Origin: Paenalcaligenes suwonensis
GTDB taxonomy: Bacteria; Pseudomonadota; Gammaproteobacteria; Burkholderiales; Burkholderiaceae_B
Length of the DNA: 64,000 nucleotides
Direction: 5' to 3'
Assembly (NCBI RefSeq): GCF_011290505.1
Contig: NZ_JAANPV010000001.1
Coordinates: 248,001 to 312,000, forward strand
Position 1 is the stretch's first letter, and each line of letters starts with the position of its first letter. Positions 7,303 to 15,248 of this stretch are shown here, in pieces. Position numbers and translations under genes: made by a program. The notes under the pieces are model-generated. The model was given only the letters and a program-made list of their open reading frames with translations. It searched no databases and was not told the origin of the DNA.

Positions 7303-8562
7303 TTAAAAGCGATCCACCCTAAACGGATGTATATCCACAGGCAGATGTTCCCTGCAAATAAGCCGTGCAATCAGTTCACCTGTGATGGGGCCAGTAGAAA
7401 AACCAATGTGGCCGTGCCCAAACGCGCACAGCACCTGTTGGTGGCGGGGAGCAAAGCCCAGTACAGGCAAGCTGTCGGGGGTAGAGGGCCTATTGCCAGA
7501 CCATAACTGCGAGCTGTCCATCGTGGGTGCGAGTCCTAAGGCCTCACGGGCGGCTGGGTAAAGCCGTTCAAGTTGTATGGGGTTGGCACGACTTTGTGGG
7601 TGTGCCAGTTCTACGCCGCTTAATAAGCGCAATTGGTCTTGCATGGGGGCGGCCACATAGCCGGCTGCCACGTCATACACGGCACGACGTAATACCGGGC
7701 CGTCTTCAGGCATGGGCAAGCTGAGGTGGTAGCCGCGCTCAGCCACCATAGGGATGCGGTAGCCCAGTTGTTGGCATAATGGCGTACTTAATGCGCCAGC
7801 GGCCAACACCACTGTTTGGCTTTTATAGTGCTGTTGCTTGCCGTACAGCTGCACATGTCCTTCAGCAATGTGCAGTTGCTGCACGTGGTCGCTGACCCAT
7901 CTACCGCCTTGCTGTTGGAATAGCTGCTGGTAGGCCGCCAGTAACTCACCAGGGGTGGCAACGGTGGCCGTTTCGGTTAACCACAAGGCACGGTGAAACG
8001 GGTGTTGTAACGCAGGCTCTAGCTCATGCAAAGTTTGTGTATCTAAGACCTCAAACTTTACGCCGTGGCGTTCAAATAATTGGCGATCAGCGGCACTGCT
8101 GGCGAAACCTTCTGCACTACGGTAAAGGCGTAGCCAGCCTTCTTGTCGTATAAGGTGTTCGCTGTTAGTGCGTTGCGCCCATTTTTGGTGATAGCTGAGC
8201 GCTTGAGCAGTAAGCGGGACTAGGGCTTCGACGGCGTTTTCGCGTCGTTGTGTGTTGGCATTAGCCAGAAAGCGCAGTAGCCATGGGGCAAGAAAAGGGA
8301 GGTCGCCATACCGTAGTCGTAGGCCGTTATCACGATTCAAGGCATAGCGTAAAAGCTGCTTCCAGATACCGGGGCTTGCCATGGGAAAAATGGAGCCATT
8401 GCTGATCACACCGGCATTGCCAAAGCTGGCTTTGTCACGTTCGCTACCCGCATCAATAATGGTCACTGACAGCCCGCGTTCTTGCAGCGCTAAGCCGCAA
8501 GCTGTGCCCACCATACCGCCACCAATAATGGTGACGGCGGGGGAGGATGAGTAGGGATCCAT
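7303..8562 (-). CDS. FAD-dependent amino-acid dehydrogenase (DadA type)
   Basis: A 419-residue flavoprotein of the D-amino-acid dehydrogenase/glycine oxidase fold. The ADP-binding Rossmann loop is IIGGGMVGTACGLALQERG near residues 12-30, followed by VTIIDAG. The C-terminal FAD motif is FGHGHIGFSTGP. It deaminates an amino acid oxidatively, passing electrons to the quinone pool or oxygen. The start at 8562 lies 10 bases past the stop of the binding-protein gene; a longer frame would overlap that gene. As last gene of the ABC-amidase operon it probably oxidises the amino compound released by the amidase. Confidence 0.85.
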   Translation of the reverse strand: MDPYSSSPAVTIIGGGMVGTACGLALQERGLSVTIIDAGSERDKASFGNAGVISNGSIFPMASPGIWKQLLRYALNRDNGLRLRYGDLPFLAPWLLRFLANANTQRRENAVEALVPLTAQALSYHQKWAQRTNSEHLIRQEGWLRLYRSAEGFASSAADRQLFERHGVKFEVLDTQTLHELEPALQHPFHRALWLTETATVATPGELLAAYQQLFQQQGGRWVSDHVQQLHIAEGHVQLYGKQQHYKSQTVVLAAGALSTPLCQQLGYRIPMVAERGYHLSLPMPEDGPVLRRAVYDVAAGYVAAPMQDQLRLLSGVELAHPQSRANPIQLERLYPAAREALGLAPTMDSSQLWSGNRPSTPDSLPVLGFAPRHQQVLCAFGHGHIGFSTGPITGELIARLICREHLPVDIHPFRVDRF

Positions 8563-8572
8563 AGCGTAGTGC

Positions 8573-9454
8573 TTAGAACACGACGTCCGATGGGATGTCG
8601 CTGGCCTCAATGCCAGACAGTTTTAGGCTATCTAAAATCCAACCACTAATTTGGCCTAAATCACGGTTGTAATCTACCCAAACGTTTAGGAAGTCGCGCC
8701 AGTCGGTGTTGCTTTCTTTAGCAAACGCCAAGTTAGAGGTTAGCCCCACAATAGGGTCTGTCAGCATGGAGAATTTACCAATGCTGGGGTTTTTCTTCAC
8801 AGCAGTTAAGCCTAGCAGTACGGCAAATACCGCGCAGTCTACTTTTTTACTTTGTAGAGCCAGCATCACTTCATCACGTGTAGCAAAGGCAGTAATTTGG
8901 GCCAGTGGCGCATAGCGGCGAGCGGCCATTTCTTGTGTGGAACCCAAGTCAACGGCGATGCGAATTTCTGGCTTGTTAAGGTCTGCCCATTTGCTGGCTT
9001 GCACGCTTTCCTGCGCCACAATACCGTAAGGGTGTAGGTAGGTGGGGTGCGAGAAACCAATGGACAATGCGCGCTGTGGTGTAGGGGTTAGCGCCATTGC
9101 TAAGTCTACTTTGCCCGTTTGTAGCTGTATGACCGAGTTGCCGTAGGTGGAGTCCACATACTCCAGCTCCACGTCCAAAATCTTGGCGATGTCTTTAGCC
9201 ATTTCTACCGAGGCGCCAGACCACTCTTTGGTAAATGGGTCGCGGGTAAAGTAGGGAGGCTCACCGACTAGGGCAGCAATACGTAGCTTTTTGGTGCGGC
9301 GTACTCGTGCGAGTGTGGATTCCGTTTCAGCGGACGCAGATTGGGCGCTAGCACTGGCGATAGGCAGACTTAACCCTAAAGCCGAGGCAGCGGCCAGCTT
9401 GGCCAGTTGACGACGGGACATCTGATTAGGTGTATCGTTATTGTAGTGGTCCAT
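8573..9454 (-). CDS. Amino-acid ABC transporter substrate-binding protein, Tat-like signal
   Basis: A 293-residue periplasmic binding protein of the polar amino-acid family (SBP_bac_3), with the domain starting near KKLRIAALVGEPPYFTRD and the GKVDLAMALTPTPQRA hinge. The N terminus carries SRRQLAKLAAASALGL and ends in ASAQ, a pattern like a twin-arginine signal. An AGGAGACCACC site fixes the ATG at 9454. It belongs to the seven-gene minus-strand operon from 13242 to 7303 and pairs with the permease and ATPase. Confidence 0.9.
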   Translation of the reverse strand: MDHYNNDTPNQMSRRQLAKLAAASALGLSLPIASASAQSASAETESTLARVRRTKKLRIAALVGEPPYFTRDPFTKEWSGASVEMAKDIAKILDVELEYVDSTYGNSVIQLQTGKVDLAMALTPTPQRALSIGFSHPTYLHPYGIVAQESVQASKWADLNKPEIRIAVDLGSTQEMAARRYAPLAQITAFATRDEVMLALQSKKVDCAVFAVLLGLTAVKKNPSIGKFSMLTDPIVGLTSNLAFAKESNTDWRDFLNVWVDYNRDLGQISGWILDSLKLSGIEASDIPSDVVF

Positions 9455-9463
9455 GGTGGTCTC

Positions 9464-10825
9464 CTAAAGGACGGTTGCAGCGTAGTGTTGATCCCGTTGG
9501 TGGGCAAAATCAAGAATGCTTTCTATGCGTTGGGCGATGTGCAGTAACGCATGATCCTGCTGGTGTTTACCTAATAGTTGTATACCCATAGGTAAGCCGG
9601 TGCTACTGATGGCACTGGGTAGTGCGACAGCAGGTTGTCCGCTTAAGTTGGCAATAGCGTTGAGATTAGGTTGCGTCAAAAAGTAGAAGGTGTCCACGTG
9701 GCTTAAGGGGCCAGCAACGGCTGTTGCGCCGGGCAGCAGCAGGGCATCTACAGCCTGTAAGCTGTGTGCCAAGGCCTGGGTAAGACGTAGTTTATCCTGT
9801 TGGGCTTGTATATAAGCGCTGGCAGGAATGTTTTCGCCGACCAAGACACGGCCACGGAAAATGCGGCCATAGGCATCAAAATTTTGGCGTACTTTAGGGC
9901 CAAATACGTAGGCCACTTCGGCCATCATAATCAGCGCACTGCTAGTGTGTAGAGCCTGTAAGCTGGGCAAAGAAACCGGCACGATTTCTACGCCAGCAAG
10001 CTGTAGTTGTTCTTGCACCTGACTCATCATGCTTTGTACTTCAGGCTGCAATAAAGCATCCAACCCCCAGTGGCTGGTAGGTATGCCCAAACGAATGGGG
10101 CGGTGTAGTGGGTAAGCGCGTGGTGCTTGTGGGCACAGTGCGCTAAATAGTTGTGTGCAGTCGTCTACGCTGTGCGCCAGCGGCCCAGCATGATCCAGGC
10201 TTAGGCTTAACATGCGTACCCCGTCTAAGGGGACGGCACCATAGGTGGGTTTTAAGCCAACCAGACCGCAGTTTGTACTTGGCGACCGTATAGAACCCGC
10301 CGTATCGGTACCTAGCGAGGCCATGCACAACTCGGCGGCCACCGTGGTACCTGAACCGCTAGAAGACCCACCGGGAAAATACCCGGCTTTCCATGGGTTA
10401 GTGGCGGGGGGCACAGGCAGATCAAACGAGGGGCCACCAAAGGCAAATTCGTGGCAGTTGGCCTTACCCAGCACAATAGCTCCAGCGGCGCGCAGGCGAG
10501 CAACGGCGGCAGCATCGTGTGTGGCAACGGGTTGGTGTTGCTGCGAGAACGAGCCGCCACTGGTTTTCATGCCAGCCACATCCATGTTGTCTTTGATGGA
10601 GATGCCCACGCCAAAAAGCGGAGGTAAGGCAGAAGGGTTGGCGTCTAATTGTTGCTGCTGCAGGGAGGCTTTTTGCAAGGCTGCATCGGCCTGCCAGCTA
10701 ATGTAAGCATGTAAGTGCGGTTGTTGAGTGGCAATACGTTCAAGCTGCGTTTGTACTACGTCAGTAATACGCAGTTGGCCGTTGCGGTAGGCGGTTTGTA
10801 ATGCCGCAATGGTGCGTGGAATCAT
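9464..10825 (-). CDS. Amidase (amidase-signature family, AtzE/GatA-like)
   Basis: A 453-residue amidase-signature hydrolase. The Ser-cisSer-Lys triad is visible: Lys in ISIKDNMD, the cis-Ser in GGSSSGSG, and the nucleophile Ser in GTDTAGSIRSP. It releases ammonia or an amine from an amide substrate. Its ATG overlaps the stop of a small upstream gene by four bases (ATGA), which fits a GatA/GatC-like or AtzE/AtzG-like pair. The substrate is presumably what the surrounding ABC transporter imports. Confidence 0.92.
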   Translation of the reverse strand: MIPRTIAALQTAYRNGQLRITDVVQTQLERIATQQPHLHAYISWQADAALQKASLQQQQLDANPSALPPLFGVGISIKDNMDVAGMKTSGGSFSQQHQPVATHDAAAVARLRAAGAIVLGKANCHEFAFGGPSFDLPVPPATNPWKAGYFPGGSSSGSGTTVAAELCMASLGTDTAGSIRSPSTNCGLVGLKPTYGAVPLDGVRMLSLSLDHAGPLAHSVDDCTQLFSALCPQAPRAYPLHRPIRLGIPTSHWGLDALLQPEVQSMMSQVQEQLQLAGVEIVPVSLPSLQALHTSSALIMMAEVAYVFGPKVRQNFDAYGRIFRGRVLVGENIPASAYIQAQQDKLRLTQALAHSLQAVDALLLPGATAVAGPLSHVDTFYFLTQPNLNAIANLSGQPAVALPSAISSTGLPMGIQLLGKHQQDHALLHIAQRIESILDFAHQRDQHYAATVL

Positions 10826-10998
10826 GATTCAGACTCCGGTATGGGCTGCACCTGCATAGGGGCTGCGGGATTGTGCGACTGTTGGGTGATCAGTTGTGCA
10901 ATGAGTTGTAAGCCACGTTGAAACTCCTGCTGCTCGTCGGCACAGGCTGCGTCGGGCAATGCGGTGCTTAACACCGCTGTGATGGCAGAGTCAGACAT
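10822..10998 (-). CDS. Small AtzG/GatC-like amidase partner (tentative)
   Basis: A 58-residue protein wedged between the ABC ATPase and amidase genes. Its ATG at 10998 overlaps the ATPase stop by eight bases, and its stop overlaps the amidase start. It is helical, with FQRGLQLIAQLITQQS resembling the central helix of AtzG/DUF4089 proteins, small partners that resemble GatC and bind AtzE-type amidases. The assignment rests on size, position and this helix, not on strong similarity. An alternative start at 11019 would extend the overlap to 29 bases. Confidence 0.6.
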   Translation of the reverse strand: MSDSAITAVLSTALPDAACADEQQEFQRGLQLIAQLITQQSHNPAAPMQVQPIPESES

Positions 10999-11761
10999 GG
11001 GCATCTCGTTGGCTGGCATGGTGGAAATGACTCAGAAAGGCTTGTGTGGCAGGTTGTTGGGGGCTGTCTATCAAGGTTTTCGCAGGCCCCTCTTCAACCA
11101 CTACACCGTCTTTCATAAAGAGCACTCGGTCAGCCATTTCACGCGCGAACTCGATTTCATGGGTCACGATCACCATGGTCATCCCCTCTTGGGCAAGTGT
11201 GCGCATCACGCTTAATACTTCACCTACTAACTCGGGGTCTAGCGCCGAGGTGGCTTCATCAAACAGCATCACATTGGGTTGCATGGCTAAGGCACGGGCA
11301 ATGGCTACACGCTGCTTCTCACCACCCGATAAGCGGTTGGGGAAGTAGTCTGCCTTATGCAGCAAGCCGACTTTCTTAAGCAACGCTTGTGCTTGTTCAG
11401 TGGCTTGTGCGCGAGTTTGTTTGCGTACAGTGATGGGGCCTTCCATCACGTTTTGCAGCACATTCATGTGGGGAAATAAATTGAAGTGCTGAAATACCAT
11501 ACCGGTAGAGGTGCGAAAACTGGCTTGCGCTGCATCGCTAGGTTGACGGTGTTTCTCGCCAAAATCAAAGTGTGTATCGCCCACTTGTACGGTGCCGCCA
11601 TCGGGTTGTACCAGTAGGTTTAAGCAGCGCAATAAGGTGGATTTTCCGGATCCAGAGGGGCCGATCAGGGCTAAAACAGCCCCTTTAGGCACATCTAGAG
11701 AAATATCTTTAAGCACCACATTGTCGCCATAAGCTTTGCGCAAATTTCGTACATGAATCAT
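10991..11761 (-). CDS. Amino-acid ABC transporter ATP-binding protein
   Basis: A 256-residue ATPase of the GlnQ/HisP class. It shows Walker A GPSGSGKST, Q-loop FQHFNLFPHM, signature LSGGEKQRVAIARAL, Walker B MLFDEATSALDPE and H-loop VTHEIEFA. It energises uptake through the permease encoded just upstream. A GGGAGCACTACC stretch precedes the ATG. Confidence 0.95.
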   Translation of the reverse strand: MIHVRNLRKAYGDNVVLKDISLDVPKGAVLALIGPSGSGKSTLLRCLNLLVQPDGGTVQVGDTHFDFGEKHRQPSDAAQASFRTSTGMVFQHFNLFPHMNVLQNVMEGPITVRKQTRAQATEQAQALLKKVGLLHKADYFPNRLSGGEKQRVAIARALAMQPNVMLFDEATSALDPELVGEVLSVMRTLAQEGMTMVIVTHEIEFAREMADRVLFMKDGVVVEEGPAKTLIDSPQQPATQAFLSHFHHASQRDAHV

Positions 11762-11772
11762 GGTAGTGCTCC

Positions 11773-12435
11773 CTAGTTGCTGCGAGCCAGACGGTTTTCA
11801 ATATGCTGTACCAGCAAAGTGGCTGGGAACAGCACGACGAAGTAGGCCAAGGCCACTACGGTATAGACCTCTAACGGGCGGTAAGTCTCGTGTGCAATCA
11901 ATTGCCCCTGATACACCAAGTCGGGTACGGCTAGCACCGATACCAACGAGGTGTTTTTCAGCTGCAAAATCGACTGGTTCATCAGCGGTGGAATCATGCG
12001 TTTAAAGGCTTGCGGCAAGATGACACGGCGTAAAGCTTGCCACTTGCGCATGCCTAAGGCTTTAGCCGCTTCTACTTGCCCATCATCAATAGACACAATA
12101 CCTGCGCGGATGATTTCCGAATAAAACGCGGCACCATACAGTGACAAGGCCAGCAAGGCTGCGGTAGGGGCAGACAAGTTAATGTCTATCAGCACTGGCA
12201 ATGCGTAGTAAAACCAAATCAGTATTACTAAGAATGGTGTGCATCTAAACAGCTCTACGGCACCGCGTAACGGGATGCCCAATGCACGGGGGCTGCTAAT
12301 GCGCCCCAATGCGACAAACAGGCCCAGCACCAGCCCAAAGGCGATGCTAAGCACGGTGTAAAACAAGGTGTATTCCAAGCCTGCCAGCAGAATTTCTTTA
12401 TAGCGCCAGACTTGGCTGAAGTCCCATTGATACAT
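11773..12435 (-). CDS. Amino-acid ABC transporter permease
   Basis: A 220-residue inner-membrane permease of the polar amino-acid (HisM/GlnP) family. Five hydrophobic segments are seen and the EAA loop that docks the ATPase is AAKALGMRKWQALRRVILPQ. I chose ATG 12435, which has a GGAG ten bases upstream, over a TTG at 12483 touching the SDR stop. Only one permease gene is present, so it probably forms a homodimer. Confidence 0.92.
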   Translation of the reverse strand: MYQWDFSQVWRYKEILLAGLEYTLFYTVLSIAFGLVLGLFVALGRISSPRALGIPLRGAVELFRCTPFLVILIWFYYALPVLIDINLSAPTAALLALSLYGAAFYSEIIRAGIVSIDDGQVEAAKALGMRKWQALRRVILPQAFKRMIPPLMNQSILQLKNTSLVSVLAVPDLVYQGQLIAHETYRPLEVYTVVALAYFVVLFPATLLVQHIENRLARSN

Positions 12436-12483
12436 AGGCCTATAGCTCCGTGTTATGGCAAACAGAACGGCAAAATCGGGCAA

Positions 12484-13242
12484 TTACCCTAAGCGTAAAC
12501 CGCCATCTATGGAAAGTTTCTGCCCGGTCACATAGCGGGCGTGAGAACTCAACAGATAGGCTACTGCTCCAGCAACGTCATCGGGTTGGCCGAAACGCCC
12601 CAACGGAGGAGTAGGTAAACGGTTTTGCCAATCTACGTGTGGGTAACGTTGGCTGTCTTTTAGGGTGTAGCCAGGCAGTACACAGTTAACGGTAATGCCA
12701 GATGAGGCCAGCTCAGCGGCAAGGCTCATGGCCAAGGCTTCAGCGGTGGCTTTAGCAGCAGCAGTCAGGGGGTAGAGTTCACCGGGTTTGAAGCGGTGCG
12801 CGACAAACGAGCTGGTGAGCACGATGCTGCCACAGGAAGATTTTTCTAAGTAGGGTCTGGCTGTTTGCACCAGTTCCAAGAAAGCGCCTGCCATGCTTTG
12901 TACGGCGTCGGCTAAGTCCTGAGACGAGGCCTCTTGCAAGTTCTTCTTGCTAGCGTGGCCGGCATTGCTGACCAACTGATCTATGGTGCCGAAGGTTTGT
13001 ACACAGGCTTCCACGATACGGCGTGCTTGTTGGGGCTCGTTTAGATCAGCAAAGTAACACTCTGCCTTGGCGCCCAGCGCTCGTACGCTATCTAGTACCT
13101 GTTGCATGGCTTGTCTACTGCTGTCGTCAGCGCCACGGGAATGTAAAAGCAGGGAGGTGTGTTCCGAGGCTAGCGCGCGGGCAATGGCCGCACCAATACC
13201 TGAACCAGCACCCGTGATTAGGATGACTCTATGTTGTTGCAT
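12484..13242 (-). CDS. SDR family oxidoreductase with Thr at the usual Tyr position
   Basis: A 252-residue short-chain dehydrogenase, first gene of the transporter operon. The nucleotide loop is TGAGSGIG (10-17), NAG is at 93-95 and the catalytic Ser lies at about 144. Where the family has Tyr-x-x-x-Lys, this protein reads T160-A-A-A-K164, aligned by the following ATAEALAMSLAAELA helix; a Tyr occurs three residues earlier at 157. It could use Y157 in a shifted geometry or have an altered reaction. A GGTGGAGCAAC site precedes the ATG. Confidence 0.88.
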   Translation of the reverse strand: MQQHRVILITGAGSGIGAAIARALASEHTSLLLHSRGADDSSRQAMQQVLDSVRALGAKAECYFADLNEPQQARRIVEACVQTFGTIDQLVSNAGHASKKNLQEASSQDLADAVQSMAGAFLELVQTARPYLEKSSCGSIVLTSSFVAHRFKPGELYPLTAAAKATAEALAMSLAAELASSGITVNCVLPGYTLKDSQRYPHVDWQNRLPTPPLGRFGQPDDVAGAVAYLLSSHARYVTGQKLSIDGGLRLG

Positions 13243-13400
13243 GTTGCTCCACCGTTGTTATACCTGTGAACAGGTTTTCTTATTTCATGCACAGTACCCA
13301 GGTACTGCGTGACAAGAATTTTCTAATGGGCAGCATAGCATGGAGCTTTTGCTTTCAGAAGCGGTGTGGCGTAAATAAATGCTTCGTTGGTAGGGCAGTA

Positions 13401-13433
13401 AAAAAGCCGGGAATCTAGTGGATTTCCCGGCTT
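13401..13433 (-). terminator. Terminator of the binding-protein gene
   Basis: Reading the minus strand, AAGCCGGGAAATC folds back on GATTCCCGGCTT and is followed by a run of T. It lies 12 bases after the stop of the binding-protein gene. Confidence 0.85.
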
Positions 13434-13444
13434 GTTAGTAGGCG

Positions 13445-14593
13445 TTATTTCAGTAAACGCCACTGACCATCTTTCACGATGATCATCTCGCGACCACGTT
13501 CGTCAAAGCCGCTGTGATCGTCGGGGGTCATGTTATACACACCCTGAGTTGCTACCAGTTCAGTGGTTTGTTCTAACGCATCACGCAAAGCGGCGCGGAA
13601 CTCAGGCGTACCAGGTTGCGCTGTTTTCGCCGCAACAGGAATGGCTTTTTCTAGCAGCAAACCAGCGTCAAACACGTTAGCGCCAAAGGTGGCCGGGGCT
13701 TCACCGTATTTGGCGGTGTAACGGTCAATATAGTCCTGAGCAATCGCTTTAGATGGGTTGCTGTCTTCGATTTCGGGCAACACCAACATCAAACTAGCAG
13801 CCAGCACCGTACCTTCAACTTCTGGGCCGCCCAGAGACAAGAAGGCAGGTAGTGCAGCGCCATGAGTTTGATAGAACTGGCCTTCATAGCCCAGTTTAGC
13901 CAGTGTTACTTGTGGCAATACGGCAGCAGCGCCCGTACCCGCAATCAGCACCGCATCAGGCTTAGCAGAAAACACTTTCAAGGCTTGGCCTGTCACCGAG
14001 TTGTCTGAACGTACATAGCGCTCTGTGGCGACGATCTCAATGCCGTTTTCAGCTGCCAATTGGTTAAACACGTTTAACCAGCTTTCACCGTAAGCATCGT
14101 TAAAGCCAATGAAACCAGCCGTTTTAACGCCATTGTCTACCATGTGTTTGACTAACGCAGAACCGATAATGTCGTCGTTCTGGGTAGTTTTGAAAATCCA
14201 TTTTTTCTCGGGTGTCATCGGCAAAATAACAGCCGCTGCGCCCACAGGTGACAGGATTGGCGTGCCAGACTCAGCAGCAAACGGAATCAGGTTAATCGCA
14301 TGCGGTGAGCCAGTAGGCCCAATCAACGCATCAATCTTGTGCTCTGAAATCAGCTTGCGGAATGCCGTGACAGTTTGGTTGGTAACGCTAGCGTCATCCA
14401 ACGCAATGTATTCAATATCCAGATCACCCGCTTTCTGTGGTAGCAGTGGCACGGTATTGTTTTGCGGGATGCCAACCATGGCAGTAGAGCCAGTGGAGGA
14501 GGTAATAACCCCTACCTTGACTTGAGCAGAGGCGATGGGTGATTGCAGAGCAAAAGCAGTAGCCAGAGTCACCAGCAAGGTACGCAGTAACAT
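13445..14593 (-). CDS. Branched-chain amino-acid-type ABC substrate-binding protein
   Basis: A 382-residue periplasmic binding protein (peripla_BP_6, LivJ-like). An N-terminal signal peptide MLLRTLLVTLATAFA ends near ASAQ. The fold is recognised from KVGVITSSTGSTAMVGIP and KIDALIGPTGSPHAI. GAGGAACTC before ATG 14593 fixes the start; an upstream codon only adds unsupported residues. No cognate permease or ATPase genes adjoin it, so it is an orphan binding protein, either feeding a transporter encoded elsewhere or acting as a sensor component. Confidence 0.9.
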   Translation of the reverse strand: MLLRTLLVTLATAFALQSPIASAQVKVGVITSSTGSTAMVGIPQNNTVPLLPQKAGDLDIEYIALDDASVTNQTVTAFRKLISEHKIDALIGPTGSPHAINLIPFAAESGTPILSPVGAAAVILPMTPEKKWIFKTTQNDDIIGSALVKHMVDNGVKTAGFIGFNDAYGESWLNVFNQLAAENGIEIVATERYVRSDNSVTGQALKVFSAKPDAVLIAGTGAAAVLPQVTLAKLGYEGQFYQTHGAALPAFLSLGGPEVEGTVLAASLMLVLPEIEDSNPSKAIAQDYIDRYTAKYGEAPATFGANVFDAGLLLEKAIPVAAKTAQPGTPEFRAALRDALEQTTELVATQGVYNMTPDDHSGFDERGREMIIVKDGQWRLLK

Positions 14594-14832
14594 GAGTTCC
14601 TCGTAGAGAAAGCAGGGGGAAATAGGGGAGAGTAGGAAAGTGATTTCCCACCTCAATCTAATGATTTTAACGCATAACCCGCGTTGCTTTGGTCTTTAGC
14701 GTAGTCACGCTAGGGTTAGCACGGGATATCAGGTGTGGATGTTGTAGGAATGTGTGGGCTTTTTCTTGTGATACCAGAAAGAAGGGGCTTTCCAGTGTTC
14801 AAAGTATTGGGAGATTGTATGTGGTGAGTTTA

Positions 14833-14913
14833 CAAGCCCGCTTAGCAACGATTGGACTGCAGACTAAGGTTGCAAACCCGCTTATCAACCACCTGCTGCC
14901 ATAGCCTAAGGCT
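14833..14913. repeat. Two imperfect direct repeats of about 40 bases
   Basis: CAAGCCCGCTTAGCAAC at 14833 recurs 40 bases later as CAAACCCGCTTATCAAC, and the two copies end in CTAAGGTTG and CTAAGGCTG. The middle parts differ. They lie in a non-coding block directly before the inverted-repeat structure at 14912. Confidence 0.6.
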
Positions 14914-15127
14914 GCGAAAGTATTTTTTTATTTGAGACACCAAATAAAAAAACACTTCCATCCGCCTTTTGATCGTCGCTTGCAGAGGTTTTTAGGTAAG
15001 TGTTTTCTGTGGGTGTGCGTACTTCTGTACAGAAAGGGCGGTAAGCCTATCAATTGCGATACTTCGGAGGAGGCGGAGGAAAACTTTTTTGATTTGGTGT
15101 CTCAAATCAAAAAAAGTTGTTCCGCAG
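14912..15127. repeat. Element bounded by two 55-base inverted arms, each itself a hairpin
   Basis: The left arm (14912-14966) and the reverse complement of the right arm (15072-15127) agree over about 55 bases at roughly four in five positions. Shared blocks are CTGCG, a T run, ATTTGAGACACCAAAT and TCCGCC. Each arm also folds on itself: a stem of about 14 bases around a GAGACAC loop on the left and a GTGTCT loop on the right, so the loops are complementary. The 105 bases between hold another TTTCTGT/ACAGAAA pair. It resembles a small non-autonomous element or structured RNA; it contains no convincing gene. Confidence 0.7.
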
Positions 15128-15181
15128 TCCCCCAGCGAGTGCGATGAATACAGCGTTTCACAGATGTGTGACTGCTAAAAC

Positions 15182-15211
15182 AAAAAAACCTCTGGCGAAA
15201 CACCAGAGGTT
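15182..15211 (-). terminator. Terminator of the thiolase gene
   Basis: AACCTCTGG (15187-15195) pairs with CCAGAGGTT (15203-15211) around a seven-base loop. On the minus strand it is followed by a T run. It lies 38 bases past the thiolase stop. Confidence 0.85.
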
Positions 15212-15248
15212 CTCAGCTACAAACCAGCAAGTACACTGGCTTCAAGCA

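Noticed and set aside
14932-15147. 71-residue frame in the repeat block
   Set aside because: It covers the inverted arms and poly-A/T runs; no ribosome site, and the protein looks random.
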